From IMG/VR virus record IMGVR_UViG_3300008448_000287, positions 1 to 36,313 of that record: a DNA stretch of 36,313 nucleotides; one strand, given 5' to 3'. Source of the stretch: a virus. Positions 6,016 to 15,749 of the stretch are shown piece after piece. The notes beneath the pieces are model-generated. The model saw only the letters and a list, made by a program, of their open reading frames with translations. It was not told the origin of the DNA and ran no database searches. A program made the position numbers and the translations under genes. The first letter of the stretch is position 1. Each line of letters opens with the position of its first letter.

Positions 6016-9000
6016 ATGGCTGTAAAAAATGTTGTCTTTAAGATAACCGCTGATACACTACAGATAAATAAGCAGTTAGATGTAATAAAGCGAAAAGTAA
6101 ATGCTATTGAAAAAGCTGCAAGAGATGCTGCTACTGCTGTAGGTAATATTGGTAAAAAGAGTACTACTGTAAAAATTACAGCCAATGTTTCTCAGTTGAA
6201 TAATGCCTTAACTCAGGCAAACAATAATATCAATAGAACTACTTCTAATCTTAGTAAATTAAATACTCAAACCAATTCATTAGGCAATTCCATTAAGGGT
6301 GCTGCACTTGCATTTGCAGGATTCCAGGTTGGAAGTCAATTATTGGAATTTGGAAAGGCAGCTGTTGAAGGTGCTGTTCAGTTTGAACGATTAAATGTAT
6401 CGCTGACAACATTCTTAGGAAGTCGTGAGAAGGCACAGCAGTTGATACAAGAGATTGAAGAGTTTGCTGTTGCTACACCTTTTACATCGACAGAGATTCA
6501 GTCAAGTGCAAAGATTCTTCTTGCTTATGGTGTTGAGGCTGAAAATCTTGTTGACACACTTCGTCAATTGGGTGATGTGTCAAGTGCCGGTAATGCAAGT
6601 CTTGAGAATTTGGCTCTTGCGTTTGGACAGGTAGCATCGAAGGGTAAACTTCAAGGTGAAGAGATTAGGCAGTTAGTTAATGCCGGATTCAATCCCCTTC
6701 AGGAAATCGCTGAACTTACAGGAGAGTCAATGGCAACCCTTGCTCAGAAAGTTGAGAAAGGTGAAATATCATTTGCTCTTGTACAAGAGGCGTTCAGAAG
6801 AGCAACATCTGAAGGAGGTCGATTCTTTAAATTGACTGAGCAATTATCTCAATCCCTTGGAGGTCGTATCAGCACATTGGTCGATAAATTTGAAATCTTC
6901 AGAAGGGAGATTGGTCAGTTGCTTGCTCCTGCTGTATCATCAGCAGTTGAAGGATTGATTAAATTCTTTGATAGTGTAAAAGACCTTCCAAATGCAATTG
7001 AAAGGAATAAAACTTCTATTGCACTTTTTACAGGAGGTCTTGTTCTTTTGATTGGTTATCTTACTCGTGCTACACAAGCAAAAATAATCGATAGCGTTTA
7101 TTGGGGAATTTATGGTTTAAGAGTAAACTTCGCAGCACTTCGTTTAAAGGTTCTTTCTGCAAGTGCGAGGCAAGCAAGTATCGCACAAAAGGCATTGGCT
7201 GTTTCGACTACAATTGCTACGAGTGCTTTCAATGGATTAAAAGCTGCATTTCTATCTAATCCATTTGGAATTATTGCTTTTGCAGTAACAGAATTAATTT
7301 TCTTGTTTTCTGATTTTGGTGATGAAGTTGAAAATTCAAGAGAAGAATTAATAAAGTTTGCAAATTCAGGTCAATCGATTGTTGATTCTCAAAAACAAAT
7401 AAGGGTGTCAACAAAACAATCTGCTGAAGAAATAAATAAATTATTTGATGCACTTATTAATAATATAAATAGTGAAGAGAAAAGAAGTAAGATTCTTGAT
7501 GATATTAATAAGAAGTTTGGTATAAATATAGATTTATCAGGAAAAGAAAAAGATGCTCTTGAAAAAGTTATTGCTGCAAGGGATAGACTATTAAAAATAA
7601 CAGCTGCTCAAATTAAACAGACTGAAACACAAAAAAATATTGATGCTGAAATAAAAACACTTGATGATTTAGATACTGAAATAAAAAAAGTATTTAATTC
7701 AAGAGAAAAATTGAAAAAACAAATAGAAGATGAAAGAAAAAAACCAACTGCAAAAGATGGAAGTCCATTTTTAAGTGCCAAAGAACTTGGAACAGAAACA
7801 GAAGCATTTATATTATCATTACAATCACAATTAAAAGCTCTTGAAGAAGAATTACCAAGATTATTTGAATCGAGAGGTATTGTAACTAAGCGTATTGATA
7901 TATTAAAAAATCAAGCAGCAGATGCATATGCAGAATATATTGCTGCAATATCAGATGGAAATGATAAAGCATCTGAATCATTTAAAAAGTTCTTAGAAAA
8001 GTTAAGAGAGTTCCAAAATGAACTTGATAAACTTGACTTGCTAATCAAAAAGAGAAAAATAGAGATTAGGGTAGTAACGAATCTTGAAGAAGAGATTCAG
8101 AAAATAAAAGACCTGGCCGATGTTGATAAGGAACTTCTTCAACTTGAATTGGATAATGAAAAGTTAAAAATTGAGGCTGCTGATTTTACAGAAAAACAAA
8201 AGGCTGCTTTAAAAACAGCTGCAACTCAGGAGTTCAATAAAAAAGTAATTCTTCTTGAGATAGATACACAAGAAGAGATATCTGATATTACTGAAAAGTA
8301 CGCTGAACGAAATGAAGAGGCACGGCTTGATATCATCGAAACCAATATTGATAGGAGGCTTCTTTTAGAGGATGAATATTTTGATGAGTTAAAGAGAAAG
8401 TCTGATAAAATCAGCGAAGAAATTGAGAATGCTAAGACAAAGGCTGCATTAAGAGGCATTCCTGATAGGATAAAACAAAATCTCAATGCTACACTTCAGG
8501 TTCTTAATGCTCAAGAGGCTTTAGAACAAGAAAAGGCCATAGATAGAAGAAATGCTCTTTTAAGAGATAATACTAAAACGCCCGAAGAGCAAGCTGCTAT
8601 ACTTGCAAAATCTTTTACCGAATTAGAAGGTATCAGGATTGAATATGATGGCAAGAGAAGAGATGCACAAGATTTGTTCTTGGAATTGTTTAAGCAATAC
8701 AATGACAAGCAAGTCGAAATTGAAAGACTCAAGAAAGAGGCTATTGAGAAATTATGGCAAGACCTGGCTGATAATATTTTCAAATTGCTAAATGAGATTC
8801 TCAATATTCAGATTGCCAATAGTGAGAGAGCTATCAATAATCAAAGGTCAAGAATAGACCAAGCAAAGGATATTGCCGAACAAGGTAATGCTGAATTGTT
8901 ACAACTTGAGGAAGAGCGTTTGAATAAGTTGATAAAGCAAAGGGAGAAATTTGTTCGTCAGCAACAGGCTCTTGCTTTGATTCAACTTACGGCTGAGTCA

Positions 9001-9462
9001 ACTTTGGCAATTGCAAAAGCTGCTGCACAAGGAGGTGCATTAGCACCATTCACTATAGCAAGTACATTGATTGCTTTAGCAGCAGGATTCGCTCAGGCAA
9101 AAGCACAGGCAGCACAAGCAGTACAAGGATTTGCTACAGGAGGTTATACAGGAGATGGTTCAAAGTATGAAACGGCAGGTGTCGTTCACAAAGGTGAATT
9201 CGTCTTTAATAAGGAAACGACTTCACGCCATCGTAAATTCTTCGAAGACATTCATAAGGGTCGTGATCCTTATTTGTCGGCAGGAATGGGTCAGCAAATC
9301 GTTGTTCTGAATAATTATGGTGTTGAAGAGCGTTTATCACGCATTGAAAAGGCGATTACAAGCCAGGATAGGATGAGTCTGACAATTGATGAGTCAGGCA
9401 TTCATGGTTTGGTATCTCATTACCAATGGAAGAACAATAGAATCCGTAACAAGACAAGGTAA
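6016..9462 (+). CDS. Tail tape measure protein
   Basis: At 1148 aa, the longest gene here. The N-terminal third carries a tape-measure-type domain (KAAVEGAVQFERLNVSLTTF, GSREKAQQLIQEIEEFAVAT, then FTSTEIQSSAKILLAYGVEAE). Two hydrophobic stretches follow (about 335-356 and 415-432), then a long Lys/Glu-rich coiled-coil region, and a C-terminal GFATGGYTGDGSKYETAGVV/HKGEFVFNKE segment typical of tape measures. It sets tail length and is ejected during infection. The length would suggest a tail of roughly 170 nm by the usual 0.15 nm per residue rule. The centre (about 7290-8050) is more A-rich than either end. The stop overlaps the next start (TAATG). Confidence 0.93.
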   Translation: MAVKNVVFKITADTLQINKQLDVIKRKVNAIEKAARDAATAVGNIGKKSTTVKITANVSQLNNALTQANNNINRTTSNLSKLNTQTNSLGNSIKGAALAFAGFQVGSQLLEFGKAAVEGAVQFERLNVSLTTFLGSREKAQQLIQEIEEFAVATPFTSTEIQSSAKILLAYGVEAENLVDTLRQLGDVSSAGNASLENLALAFGQVASKGKLQGEEIRQLVNAGFNPLQEIAELTGESMATLAQKVEKGEISFALVQEAFRRATSEGGRFFKLTEQLSQSLGGRISTLVDKFEIFRREIGQLLAPAVSSAVEGLIKFFDSVKDLPNAIERNKTSIALFTGGLVLLIGYLTRATQAKIIDSVYWGIYGLRVNFAALRLKVLSASARQASIAQKALAVSTTIATSAFNGLKAAFLSNPFGIIAFAVTELIFLFSDFGDEVENSREELIKFANSGQSIVDSQKQIRVSTKQSAEEINKLFDALINNINSEEKRSKILDDINKKFGINIDLSGKEKDALEKVIAARDRLLKITAAQIKQTETQKNIDAEIKTLDDLDTEIKKVFNSREKLKKQIEDERKKPTAKDGSPFLSAKELGTETEAFILSLQSQLKALEEELPRLFESRGIVTKRIDILKNQAADAYAEYIAAISDGNDKASESFKKFLEKLREFQNELDKLDLLIKKRKIEIRVVTNLEEEIQKIKDLADVDKELLQLELDNEKLKIEAADFTEKQKAALKTAATQEFNKKVILLEIDTQEEISDITEKYAERNEEARLDIIETNIDRRLLLEDEYFDELKRKSDKISEEIENAKTKAALRGIPDRIKQNLNATLQVLNAQEALEQEKAIDRRNALLRDNTKTPEEQAAILAKSFTELEGIRIEYDGKRRDAQDLFLELFKQYNDKQVEIERLKKEAIEKLWQDLADNIFKLLNEILNIQIANSERAINNQRSRIDQAKDIAEQGNAELLQLEEERLNKLIKQREKFVRQQQALALIQLTAESTLAIAKAAAQGGALAPFTIASTLIALAAGFAQAKAQAAQAVQGFATGGYTGDGSKYETAGVVHKGEFVFNKETTSRHRKFFEDIHKGRDPYLSAGMGQQIVVLNNYGVEERLSRIEKAITSQDRMSLTIDESGIHGLVSHYQWKNNRIRNKTR

Positions 9463-11135
9463 TGGCAAGTTCTCTTTCTATAGAATTAAATGGTACGTTA
9501 ATTACAGGCCGTATAGGTGGCATTGATAATTTCAATGTAAGCATTTCATTGGACGATGAAGATGGTCGTGCTTCCAGGAGATTCTCTTCTGAGTTGACTT
9601 TTTATGATGATGGCTATGATATCTTACGGCAAGCATTAATTGTTCCTTTCGATGGATTTGGTAAGCAAGTAAGCGTTAAGATTTATGATGAATGTTGCCA
9701 TGAACCTGTTTATGAGGGAATCATTCGGGGTGATGCCATCGATTGGTGTGAACCGGATTGTTACATCACGGCAAATGTTATAGAAAACAATGAGCAGTTG
9801 AATTGCATCAAGTCAACTGTACTTTGGGACAATCATAAGAATTTTACTACAAGGGATCATCCCTTTATCAGGTATTGCATAGAAACAAGACCTGAGTTTA
9901 TTTCCTATGCATTGGTATTGGTTGCAGCAGCCTTGCAAATCCTTATATATTCCATCTTAGGCACTATATTGGCGTTCCTTGCAGCGATTCCAATCGTTGG
10001 ATGGGCAATAGCACTTGGTGCTGCTTTGGCGTTCTATGACGATGTAAAGAGTCTTAGTCAGTCAATTCTTGGTACTGTAATCCAATGCGGTCGATACCAT
10101 CCATCTCCATATGTAAGGGAGTATATCAAAAATGTTTGTGATAAGTGTAATCTGACCTTTGAGTCAAGCATTCTTAATGATGCTTCATCGGCATATTACG
10201 ATACAGTTTTAATGGCTGCACAGATAAAGAAGGGAAGGGATAAGAATACATCGAATTACAAGGTGATTTCAGATAATTTGCCTGTCGAAACGCTTGATAC
10301 GTTCTTGAACAATTACATTGTTCCAATTTTCAATGCTGATTGGAGGATTATAAACAATAAGTTAGTAGTCGAACGAAAAGATTACTTTTTCAATCAGGCA
10401 AATTGGATTGATGCAGAGCAATTGCTGAACAATGGAGATATTACTGATGATTCGATTTGCTTTAGTTGGATTGACAAAGAGCGATGGGCATATGGTCGCT
10501 TTGAATATGCCAAGGATGGTCAGGACTACATCGGGAATGAGGCTATAGACAGATGGAGTGATATCGTTGATTGGAATGTGCCTTATAATCCAACACAATC
10601 GGGTTATAAAGAAGTTCTTCTGCCGATTTCATGTGCAAGATTCCGTGATGATGGCATTGACCAAAATGTCTATGATTTCATGCAATCAGCATTGGGAGGT
10701 CTTGTCAATACAGCCTTCTCAGGAGTGTTCAGCCTATATGATAAGGCTCTTCTGATACCAAATCATACTTTCTTCAATTATAAGTTTCTGATTTATTCGG
10801 GAAATGGATATGTAAAGAGAAACTATGACAATAATTTCTGTGGCGGTGATCCATTTGCAGCTTTAGGAGAGCGATTCAATTATCCCTATTGGTTCTTGGA
10901 GAACTACAAAAATAACTTATACAGCAATTTCCATTACATAGATAATCCGAAATTACCTGGCACTACTCAATTTGAATTTAGATTTACCTTTAAATTTGAG
11001 TGTTCTGATTTATCAAATTTCTCTTTTGACAAAACCATCAGATTGGCTAAGTCCGGTCAAATCGTTTATGGCACTATAAAAGATGTCGATATCGATTTTA
11101 ATGCAAGAACGATTCAAGTAAACGGAATAGTCTAA
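9462..11135 (+). CDS. Putative distal tail / baseplate protein with hydrophobic insertion
   Basis: 557 aa, translationally coupled to the tape measure gene (TAATG), where tail tip proteins are encoded. The N-terminal ~130 residues look beta-rich with ...GKQVSVKIYDECCHEPVYEG, similar in style to Dit/hub N-terminal domains. Residues about 147-192 form a very hydrophobic hairpin (FISYALVLVAAALQILIYSI ... AAIPIVGWAIALGAALAFY), which is unusual for a soluble tail protein and could insert into a membrane during DNA delivery. A beta-rich C-terminal part follows. Several Cys pairs are present. Exact family not recognised; the tail tip assignment is by position. Confidence 0.6.
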   Translation: MASSLSIELNGTLITGRIGGIDNFNVSISLDDEDGRASRRFSSELTFYDDGYDILRQALIVPFDGFGKQVSVKIYDECCHEPVYEGIIRGDAIDWCEPDCYITANVIENNEQLNCIKSTVLWDNHKNFTTRDHPFIRYCIETRPEFISYALVLVAAALQILIYSILGTILAFLAAIPIVGWAIALGAALAFYDDVKSLSQSILGTVIQCGRYHPSPYVREYIKNVCDKCNLTFESSILNDASSAYYDTVLMAAQIKKGRDKNTSNYKVISDNLPVETLDTFLNNYIVPIFNADWRIINNKLVVERKDYFFNQANWIDAEQLLNNGDITDDSICFSWIDKERWAYGRFEYAKDGQDYIGNEAIDRWSDIVDWNVPYNPTQSGYKEVLLPISCARFRDDGIDQNVYDFMQSALGGLVNTAFSGVFSLYDKALLIPNHTFFNYKFLIYSGNGYVKRNYDNNFCGGDPFAALGERFNYPYWFLENYKNNLYSNFHYIDNPKLPGTTQFEFRFTFKFECSDLSNFSFDKTIRLAKSGQIVYGTIKDVDIDFNARTIQVNGIV

Positions 11136-11142
11136 TTTATAA

Positions 11143-11150
11143 TATCTTTG
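11143..11150 (+). promoter_or_regulatory. Possible promoter (-7 element) directly before a start codon
   Basis: TATCTTTG stands 4 bp before the ATG at 11155. If active, transcription would begin at about the start codon and yield a nearly leaderless mRNA. There is no TTTG at -33 (TAAA is found), so a chance match is quite possible. Confidence 0.25.
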
Positions 11151-11154
11151 AAAT

Positions 11155-14124
11155 ATGCAGATAATTAGCACCTTAGTTCCTAATTTAAGGAACTCTATAT
11201 ATGGAGATACCAATGGAGCAAATGTTGGATGTTGTTGCTATAATATAAAATTAGAACTTGTTCTTAGTCCGGGTGATTTTCCTCGTTTTATTGATGATAT
11301 ATTTTTAAATACTACAACAGGTACAGATTTTTTAATTATTTCTGTTGATGGTCTTCCTTGGGCAAGTCCATTAGCAACTCCATTTTGGCTTGATTCAAAT
11401 AATAGTTTAGAAATAGTAGTACAAATTTGTAATTGGAAAACGGGTGGTGCGCCTCCTGCTCCTGCAAATTTTTTCAATTCAGGAATAATTAGAACTGTAT
11501 GGTCAGTAGGTGCATCATCAGGTTCTTATGATTTGCCTATCAGTAATTTTAAAGTTCTTGATATTGATAGTGTTAATTATAATCCTTTCTTCGGACTTAA
11601 TTGGTTAAGCACAAATTATTATGCTTGTGAATTAGCTTCTCCAGGATGTAACAATGATATTGTTTTTGAATTTAATACTTACAATCATTCTAATGTTGCA
11701 TTACCAATAACTCTTGATTTAATACCATCAACAGGTAATATATCTGCACCAACTTATTATGTAAATGGAAATCCTATTGCAGGAAATGTTGTTGAATTAC
11801 CCCCAGGGAACTTTGGTTTTAACTATACAAAAATAGGAGTTGGTTTTTGTACTGATTCTGTTCAAAGCGTTGGATTTACAATACAGCCATGTAGCACAGG
11901 AGGATGTTTTACTGAACGAAGGGTTGATTTAACGATAACACCTATTTACTGCACTCCTGCCGGTAGTACAGGTCTTGATTGTTTGGATTTAGTTCTAAGC
12001 ACTAATACAGGAGGTGTATCGACAATAAGTGATTCTGTAAGTTATTGTGATTCTGATTGTAGTCCTATTCCTGATGGATATCATACTGCCTCAGTAGGTG
12101 AAGAGAAGGTTTTAAAACATACTCTTAATTATGTTCAGGGATTCTATTTAGGAGGTGTTGAGATATGGTACAATCCATCTCTATACGAGCAATATTGTGA
12201 CCCTTCTATTCATTATACAGGATTACCGGATACGCCACCTGATGCAGGATATTATTTCAATGTTCCTGATTCTATAGTAGGAGATGGGAATTACTATGAT
12301 ATGATTCAGTTTGCGAATGGATTACCTCAATCTATCCCATCAAATAAGAATTGGAGAGTTCAGATTAAAATTCTTACAGTAAATACCTTTGAGATAAAGC
12401 ATACTTTTTATCTATGGGCAGATTTAGATAATTGGATTACAAATAGAGTTTTTCAGAATAACGATAAGCTGTTTTATTCTGACGTTAATACTCAAAGTCA
12501 ATTAATTACTCAAGGAACTGTATATAGTCAATGGAAGAATATATGTTCTTTTGTTTTCGTTCGTGACCCGAATGTGTTGGTTACTTATAATGGAATTAAG
12601 CAACCATCGTTTTTTTATCTTTCAAAGTGTGTTCCAATTACAATCAGGCATTGGGATGTTGGTCTTTTCTATAATAACTATGTTCCTGAATTTACTAATC
12701 CCGAATTCATACTTGAAAGGAATGGAACTGCCGTTCAGACCTTATCAAATGTCAGCAGAACCAAGTTAAAGTTTAGGATTACAAATCCTTCAGGTAATGG
12801 TATAAACGATGTAGTATTTTGGTTATGGAAGCGAAATACAACTGATGATAATTCTAATTTCTTTGTTGCTACGGATAGTTCAAGGGCTAATGTAACTTTT
12901 GATCCTACTACAACTACATTAGATAATCATCTTGAAACGCCATCAACATTACCTACTCTAATAAGTGCAAACAGATATGAATGCACTTGTTATATAGGCA
13001 CAAATCTTCAAGCTAATGCAGATTATATTCTTGGGGCTATTGTATATTCAGAGAATGACCAAATTATCAATTCATTCTTGTATGATGGATCAATATTCAT
13101 TGATACAACAGTTGACATCAGCGATTTGTGTTGTCCTTTGGATGTAGCATCATCGTGGTATGACCTTTTTAATAGGTATAATGATGATTGTATCCGTCCA
13201 ATTTTAAAAGAAAGAATTGGTCATAATCTGACTATTGAACCTGGAGATTTTCAAGATTGCCTTGATGCTATTGGTATAACAGGGTCATGGCATAATTATT
13301 TGACAGATATTAAACTCAATATCTATCGTCAAGAAAATTATGCTCCTGCAAATCCTCCTGTGTCAAATGCTCAGGACATACTTATAATGTTTGAGCAATA
13401 TCAATCTTTATACAATCAATCAGCACAAGGATATTTTATTAATCAAAGTCCTGATTTTATTGCATATTATGATTTAGTTTCAAATAGTATAAAGACTAAT
13501 TGGACAGGAAGAGTTAGATATGAAGATAATTTGATTCCTGCATCAGGACAATGTTTCTTGATTGATCCTATAAATCCAATGTTAAGAACTCCGGCAGCAG
13601 GAGGTGCAACAACATATATTCAGCAAAATAATATTACCTATAATTGGGCTGATAAGGATATATGGTTTGAATATATTTTCACATTTGATTTCTCAGCATA
13701 TTTTGGAACACCAACATCAATAAGTTTCACTTATAGACCAAGAATTAAACCTTGGCCTTATGAGCCAGGAACTCTTCTTGCATCAATAACATTTACAGGA
13801 TATATTGGTGGTTCTCCTGAACTAATTAATATTAATCTTCCGATTTGTATTGATAAATACGATTACATTGAAGTAGAAGTTATGGATACAGGCGATGGTC
13901 TTGTTGGAGAATTTATAGCATTTATTGATAAATTCCCTTATGGAATAAACAATCTGATTGAAGGAGATGAACCTGGTTCAAATACTACTTATCTTCCTGT
14001 ATTGACAAATCAGGTTATATTTAATGTTACTGATTTCAACACAAAAGGTAATTTCTCATTCAACCCATCATTATTACAACCAGGTAAGTATCAAATCTGC
14101 GGTGCTTATATTGAATTAACTTAA
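11155..14124 (+). CDS. Large Cys-containing tail protein, possible adhesin/fibre
   Basis: 989 aa, rich in Asn, Thr, Ser, Gly, Tyr and beta-forming residues, with few charged residues and no transmembrane helix. It has an early GCCCYN cluster, paired cysteines (CSTGGC, CDSDC, CCPLD), and Ig-like-looking repeats. It follows the tail tip gene and precedes a similar protein, so host recognition or a baseplate-associated fibre is the best guess. Codon choice is more AT-rich (many ATA, AGA, AAT) than in the neighbouring portal and capsid genes, which may reflect recombination of receptor-binding modules. No specific domain is recognised. Confidence 0.55.
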   Translation: MQIISTLVPNLRNSIYGDTNGANVGCCCYNIKLELVLSPGDFPRFIDDIFLNTTTGTDFLIISVDGLPWASPLATPFWLDSNNSLEIVVQICNWKTGGAPPAPANFFNSGIIRTVWSVGASSGSYDLPISNFKVLDIDSVNYNPFFGLNWLSTNYYACELASPGCNNDIVFEFNTYNHSNVALPITLDLIPSTGNISAPTYYVNGNPIAGNVVELPPGNFGFNYTKIGVGFCTDSVQSVGFTIQPCSTGGCFTERRVDLTITPIYCTPAGSTGLDCLDLVLSTNTGGVSTISDSVSYCDSDCSPIPDGYHTASVGEEKVLKHTLNYVQGFYLGGVEIWYNPSLYEQYCDPSIHYTGLPDTPPDAGYYFNVPDSIVGDGNYYDMIQFANGLPQSIPSNKNWRVQIKILTVNTFEIKHTFYLWADLDNWITNRVFQNNDKLFYSDVNTQSQLITQGTVYSQWKNICSFVFVRDPNVLVTYNGIKQPSFFYLSKCVPITIRHWDVGLFYNNYVPEFTNPEFILERNGTAVQTLSNVSRTKLKFRITNPSGNGINDVVFWLWKRNTTDDNSNFFVATDSSRANVTFDPTTTTLDNHLETPSTLPTLISANRYECTCYIGTNLQANADYILGAIVYSENDQIINSFLYDGSIFIDTTVDISDLCCPLDVASSWYDLFNRYNDDCIRPILKERIGHNLTIEPGDFQDCLDAIGITGSWHNYLTDIKLNIYRQENYAPANPPVSNAQDILIMFEQYQSLYNQSAQGYFINQSPDFIAYYDLVSNSIKTNWTGRVRYEDNLIPASGQCFLIDPINPMLRTPAAGGATTYIQQNNITYNWADKDIWFEYIFTFDFSAYFGTPTSISFTYRPRIKPWPYEPGTLLASITFTGYIGGSPELININLPICIDKYDYIEVEVMDTGDGLVGEFIAFIDKFPYGINNLIEGDEPGSNTTYLPVLTNQVIFNVTDFNTKGNFSFNPSLLQPGKYQICGAYIELT

Positions 14125-14126
14125 TC

Positions 14127-15746
14127 ATGTCAACATTCGCATTTACAATACCTACTCATACAACTACATTTCCTATCCCAGGTGGTGGTTTTTATCAGAG
14201 TGATTCATTAGGATTAACTCCTACTCTTGATCCTGATAATATATTAATTGCAGGAGGTAGTGTTGTACAGCCTGGATATAATAGTCCTCCAAGTCCATCA
14301 GGATATATAATTAATCCGACAAATAATAATAAAACGGTTAATTATACTATATCATTAACTATAACAACCTTTCTTAATTTTCAAGGATTTCAAGTTGAGT
14401 TGTTTGTAGGAACTCGTAGTGGTGGCGGTATTTTTCCTACCGGAAGCAATTCAATACTTATTGAAAATAATCAAGGAACTTTTACAAATTCATATACTTT
14501 TTCAGGAAGTATAAATGTTAATGCGTTTGGAAGAGTATATTTTTATGTAAGTACATTTGGTGGTGATTATACTATTGATGCTACTGTTACAGGTGAATTA
14601 GTTGGTCAACAAACGACAGTTGGTAGTTCTAATGGGGTTCAATTTTTCTGTGATATATCTCCTGATTGTGTTCTTCCTTATAATCAGAATAGGATTATTT
14701 GTGCAGAGCTTCAATTCGTACAATGTTTTGCAGGAGATTGTGCTGTTCTTACTACAGATAATGGTCTTATAATTTGTTCTGAAAACGATTCTTGGAATTG
14801 CAATCTATGTGCTAATGACCTTCCATACAATAGCCCTGTAGTAATTGGAGATAGTTTATATTTCCAATTTCAGCAACAAGATTTATTGAATGGTAATAGT
14901 CCAACATTAGATGGTGGTGGTTTATGGGGTAATGGATATGGTTGGGATGAGTTCGGATTGGTTCAAGGATACATTCGTGATTGCTGTACAGGTCAAAGAC
15001 TACAAAAGCCTGGAGTTGGTGGTGATGCTGTAGTCACGGATTATTCAAGTAATTATTTTGTCGGAATATTTGAAGGAACGAATTACTCAAACACATCTAA
15101 TTCGTACACCAATATTCAGCAAATTAAAATTGAAACCGGACAATTATATACCGATATAGCAGCTCAATTCTCAGGGAATTGTTTTTACTTTGAATGGGTA
15201 TTCTATCCGAATGATTTGGCATATACTTATCAATTGTTCTCAGAGCCATTTGAATTTGTTACTTGTCAAGATACAATGATGCTTGAGGGAACTACATCGA
15301 TAAAGGATTGCTTTAATTTATTTTATGGTGAACCAGGTTGTGTTGTAGTAAATAATCCAATCACAATCGGGCCGATTACAATCAATAATTATCAAAAGGA
15401 ATGTCTATATTACATCGGTACAGGATTGTTTCCTTATACGCAGTTCTATCGTGTCAGAGGTTCATTTGAACAGACATCATTTGAAATCACCAAAGACCTT
15501 GTTGGTACAAAACTCCGTTCGACATCAATTGATTTGACAGAGAATTGGCTATTAAGGACAGATAGGCTTCCTCAAAGGGCTGCTAAACTTGTCGCATCGA
15601 TTCTTGCATCTCAAAATGTATACATCGATAACAAAGAATATGTTGTTGATGGAGAGTTGCCCAAAAACAATGAAATAGGAAATCAATGGTTCATTGATGC
15701 CAATCTCAGAAAAGTAACTTGTTCTAAAAACTATTCATGCAATTAA
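14127..15746 (+). CDS. Putative tail fibre/adhesin-like protein
   Basis: 539 aa, starting 2 bp after the previous stop. The first 170 residues are Gly/Ser/Thr/Asn-rich with repeated aromatic residues (FAFTIPTHTTTFPIPGGGFY). The middle holds Cys pairs (CDISPDC, CFAGDC, CNLC) and YGNGYGW-like segments. The last ~120 residues (GTGLFPYTQFYRVRGSFEQT, then ...GTKLRSTSIDLTENWLLRTD) look like a conserved structural domain and use GC-richer codons than the front half. This split suggests an exchangeable N-terminal region joined to a conserved tail-associated C-terminus. Function inferred from position only. Confidence 0.5.
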   Translation: MSTFAFTIPTHTTTFPIPGGGFYQSDSLGLTPTLDPDNILIAGGSVVQPGYNSPPSPSGYIINPTNNNKTVNYTISLTITTFLNFQGFQVELFVGTRSGGGIFPTGSNSILIENNQGTFTNSYTFSGSINVNAFGRVYFYVSTFGGDYTIDATVTGELVGQQTTVGSSNGVQFFCDISPDCVLPYNQNRIICAELQFVQCFAGDCAVLTTDNGLIICSENDSWNCNLCANDLPYNSPVVIGDSLYFQFQQQDLLNGNSPTLDGGGLWGNGYGWDEFGLVQGYIRDCCTGQRLQKPGVGGDAVVTDYSSNYFVGIFEGTNYSNTSNSYTNIQQIKIETGQLYTDIAAQFSGNCFYFEWVFYPNDLAYTYQLFSEPFEFVTCQDTMMLEGTTSIKDCFNLFYGEPGCVVVNNPITIGPITINNYQKECLYYIGTGLFPYTQFYRVRGSFEQTSFEITKDLVGTKLRSTSIDLTENWLLRTDRLPQRAAKLVASILASQNVYIDNKEYVVDGELPKNNEIGNQWFIDANLRKVTCSKNYSCN

Positions 15747-15749
15747 GCA

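Noticed and set aside
8226-8804. Two long antisense frames inside the tape measure gene
   Set aside because: Ser/Leu-rich products are the usual shadow of Lys/Glu-rich coiled-coil coding on the other strand.
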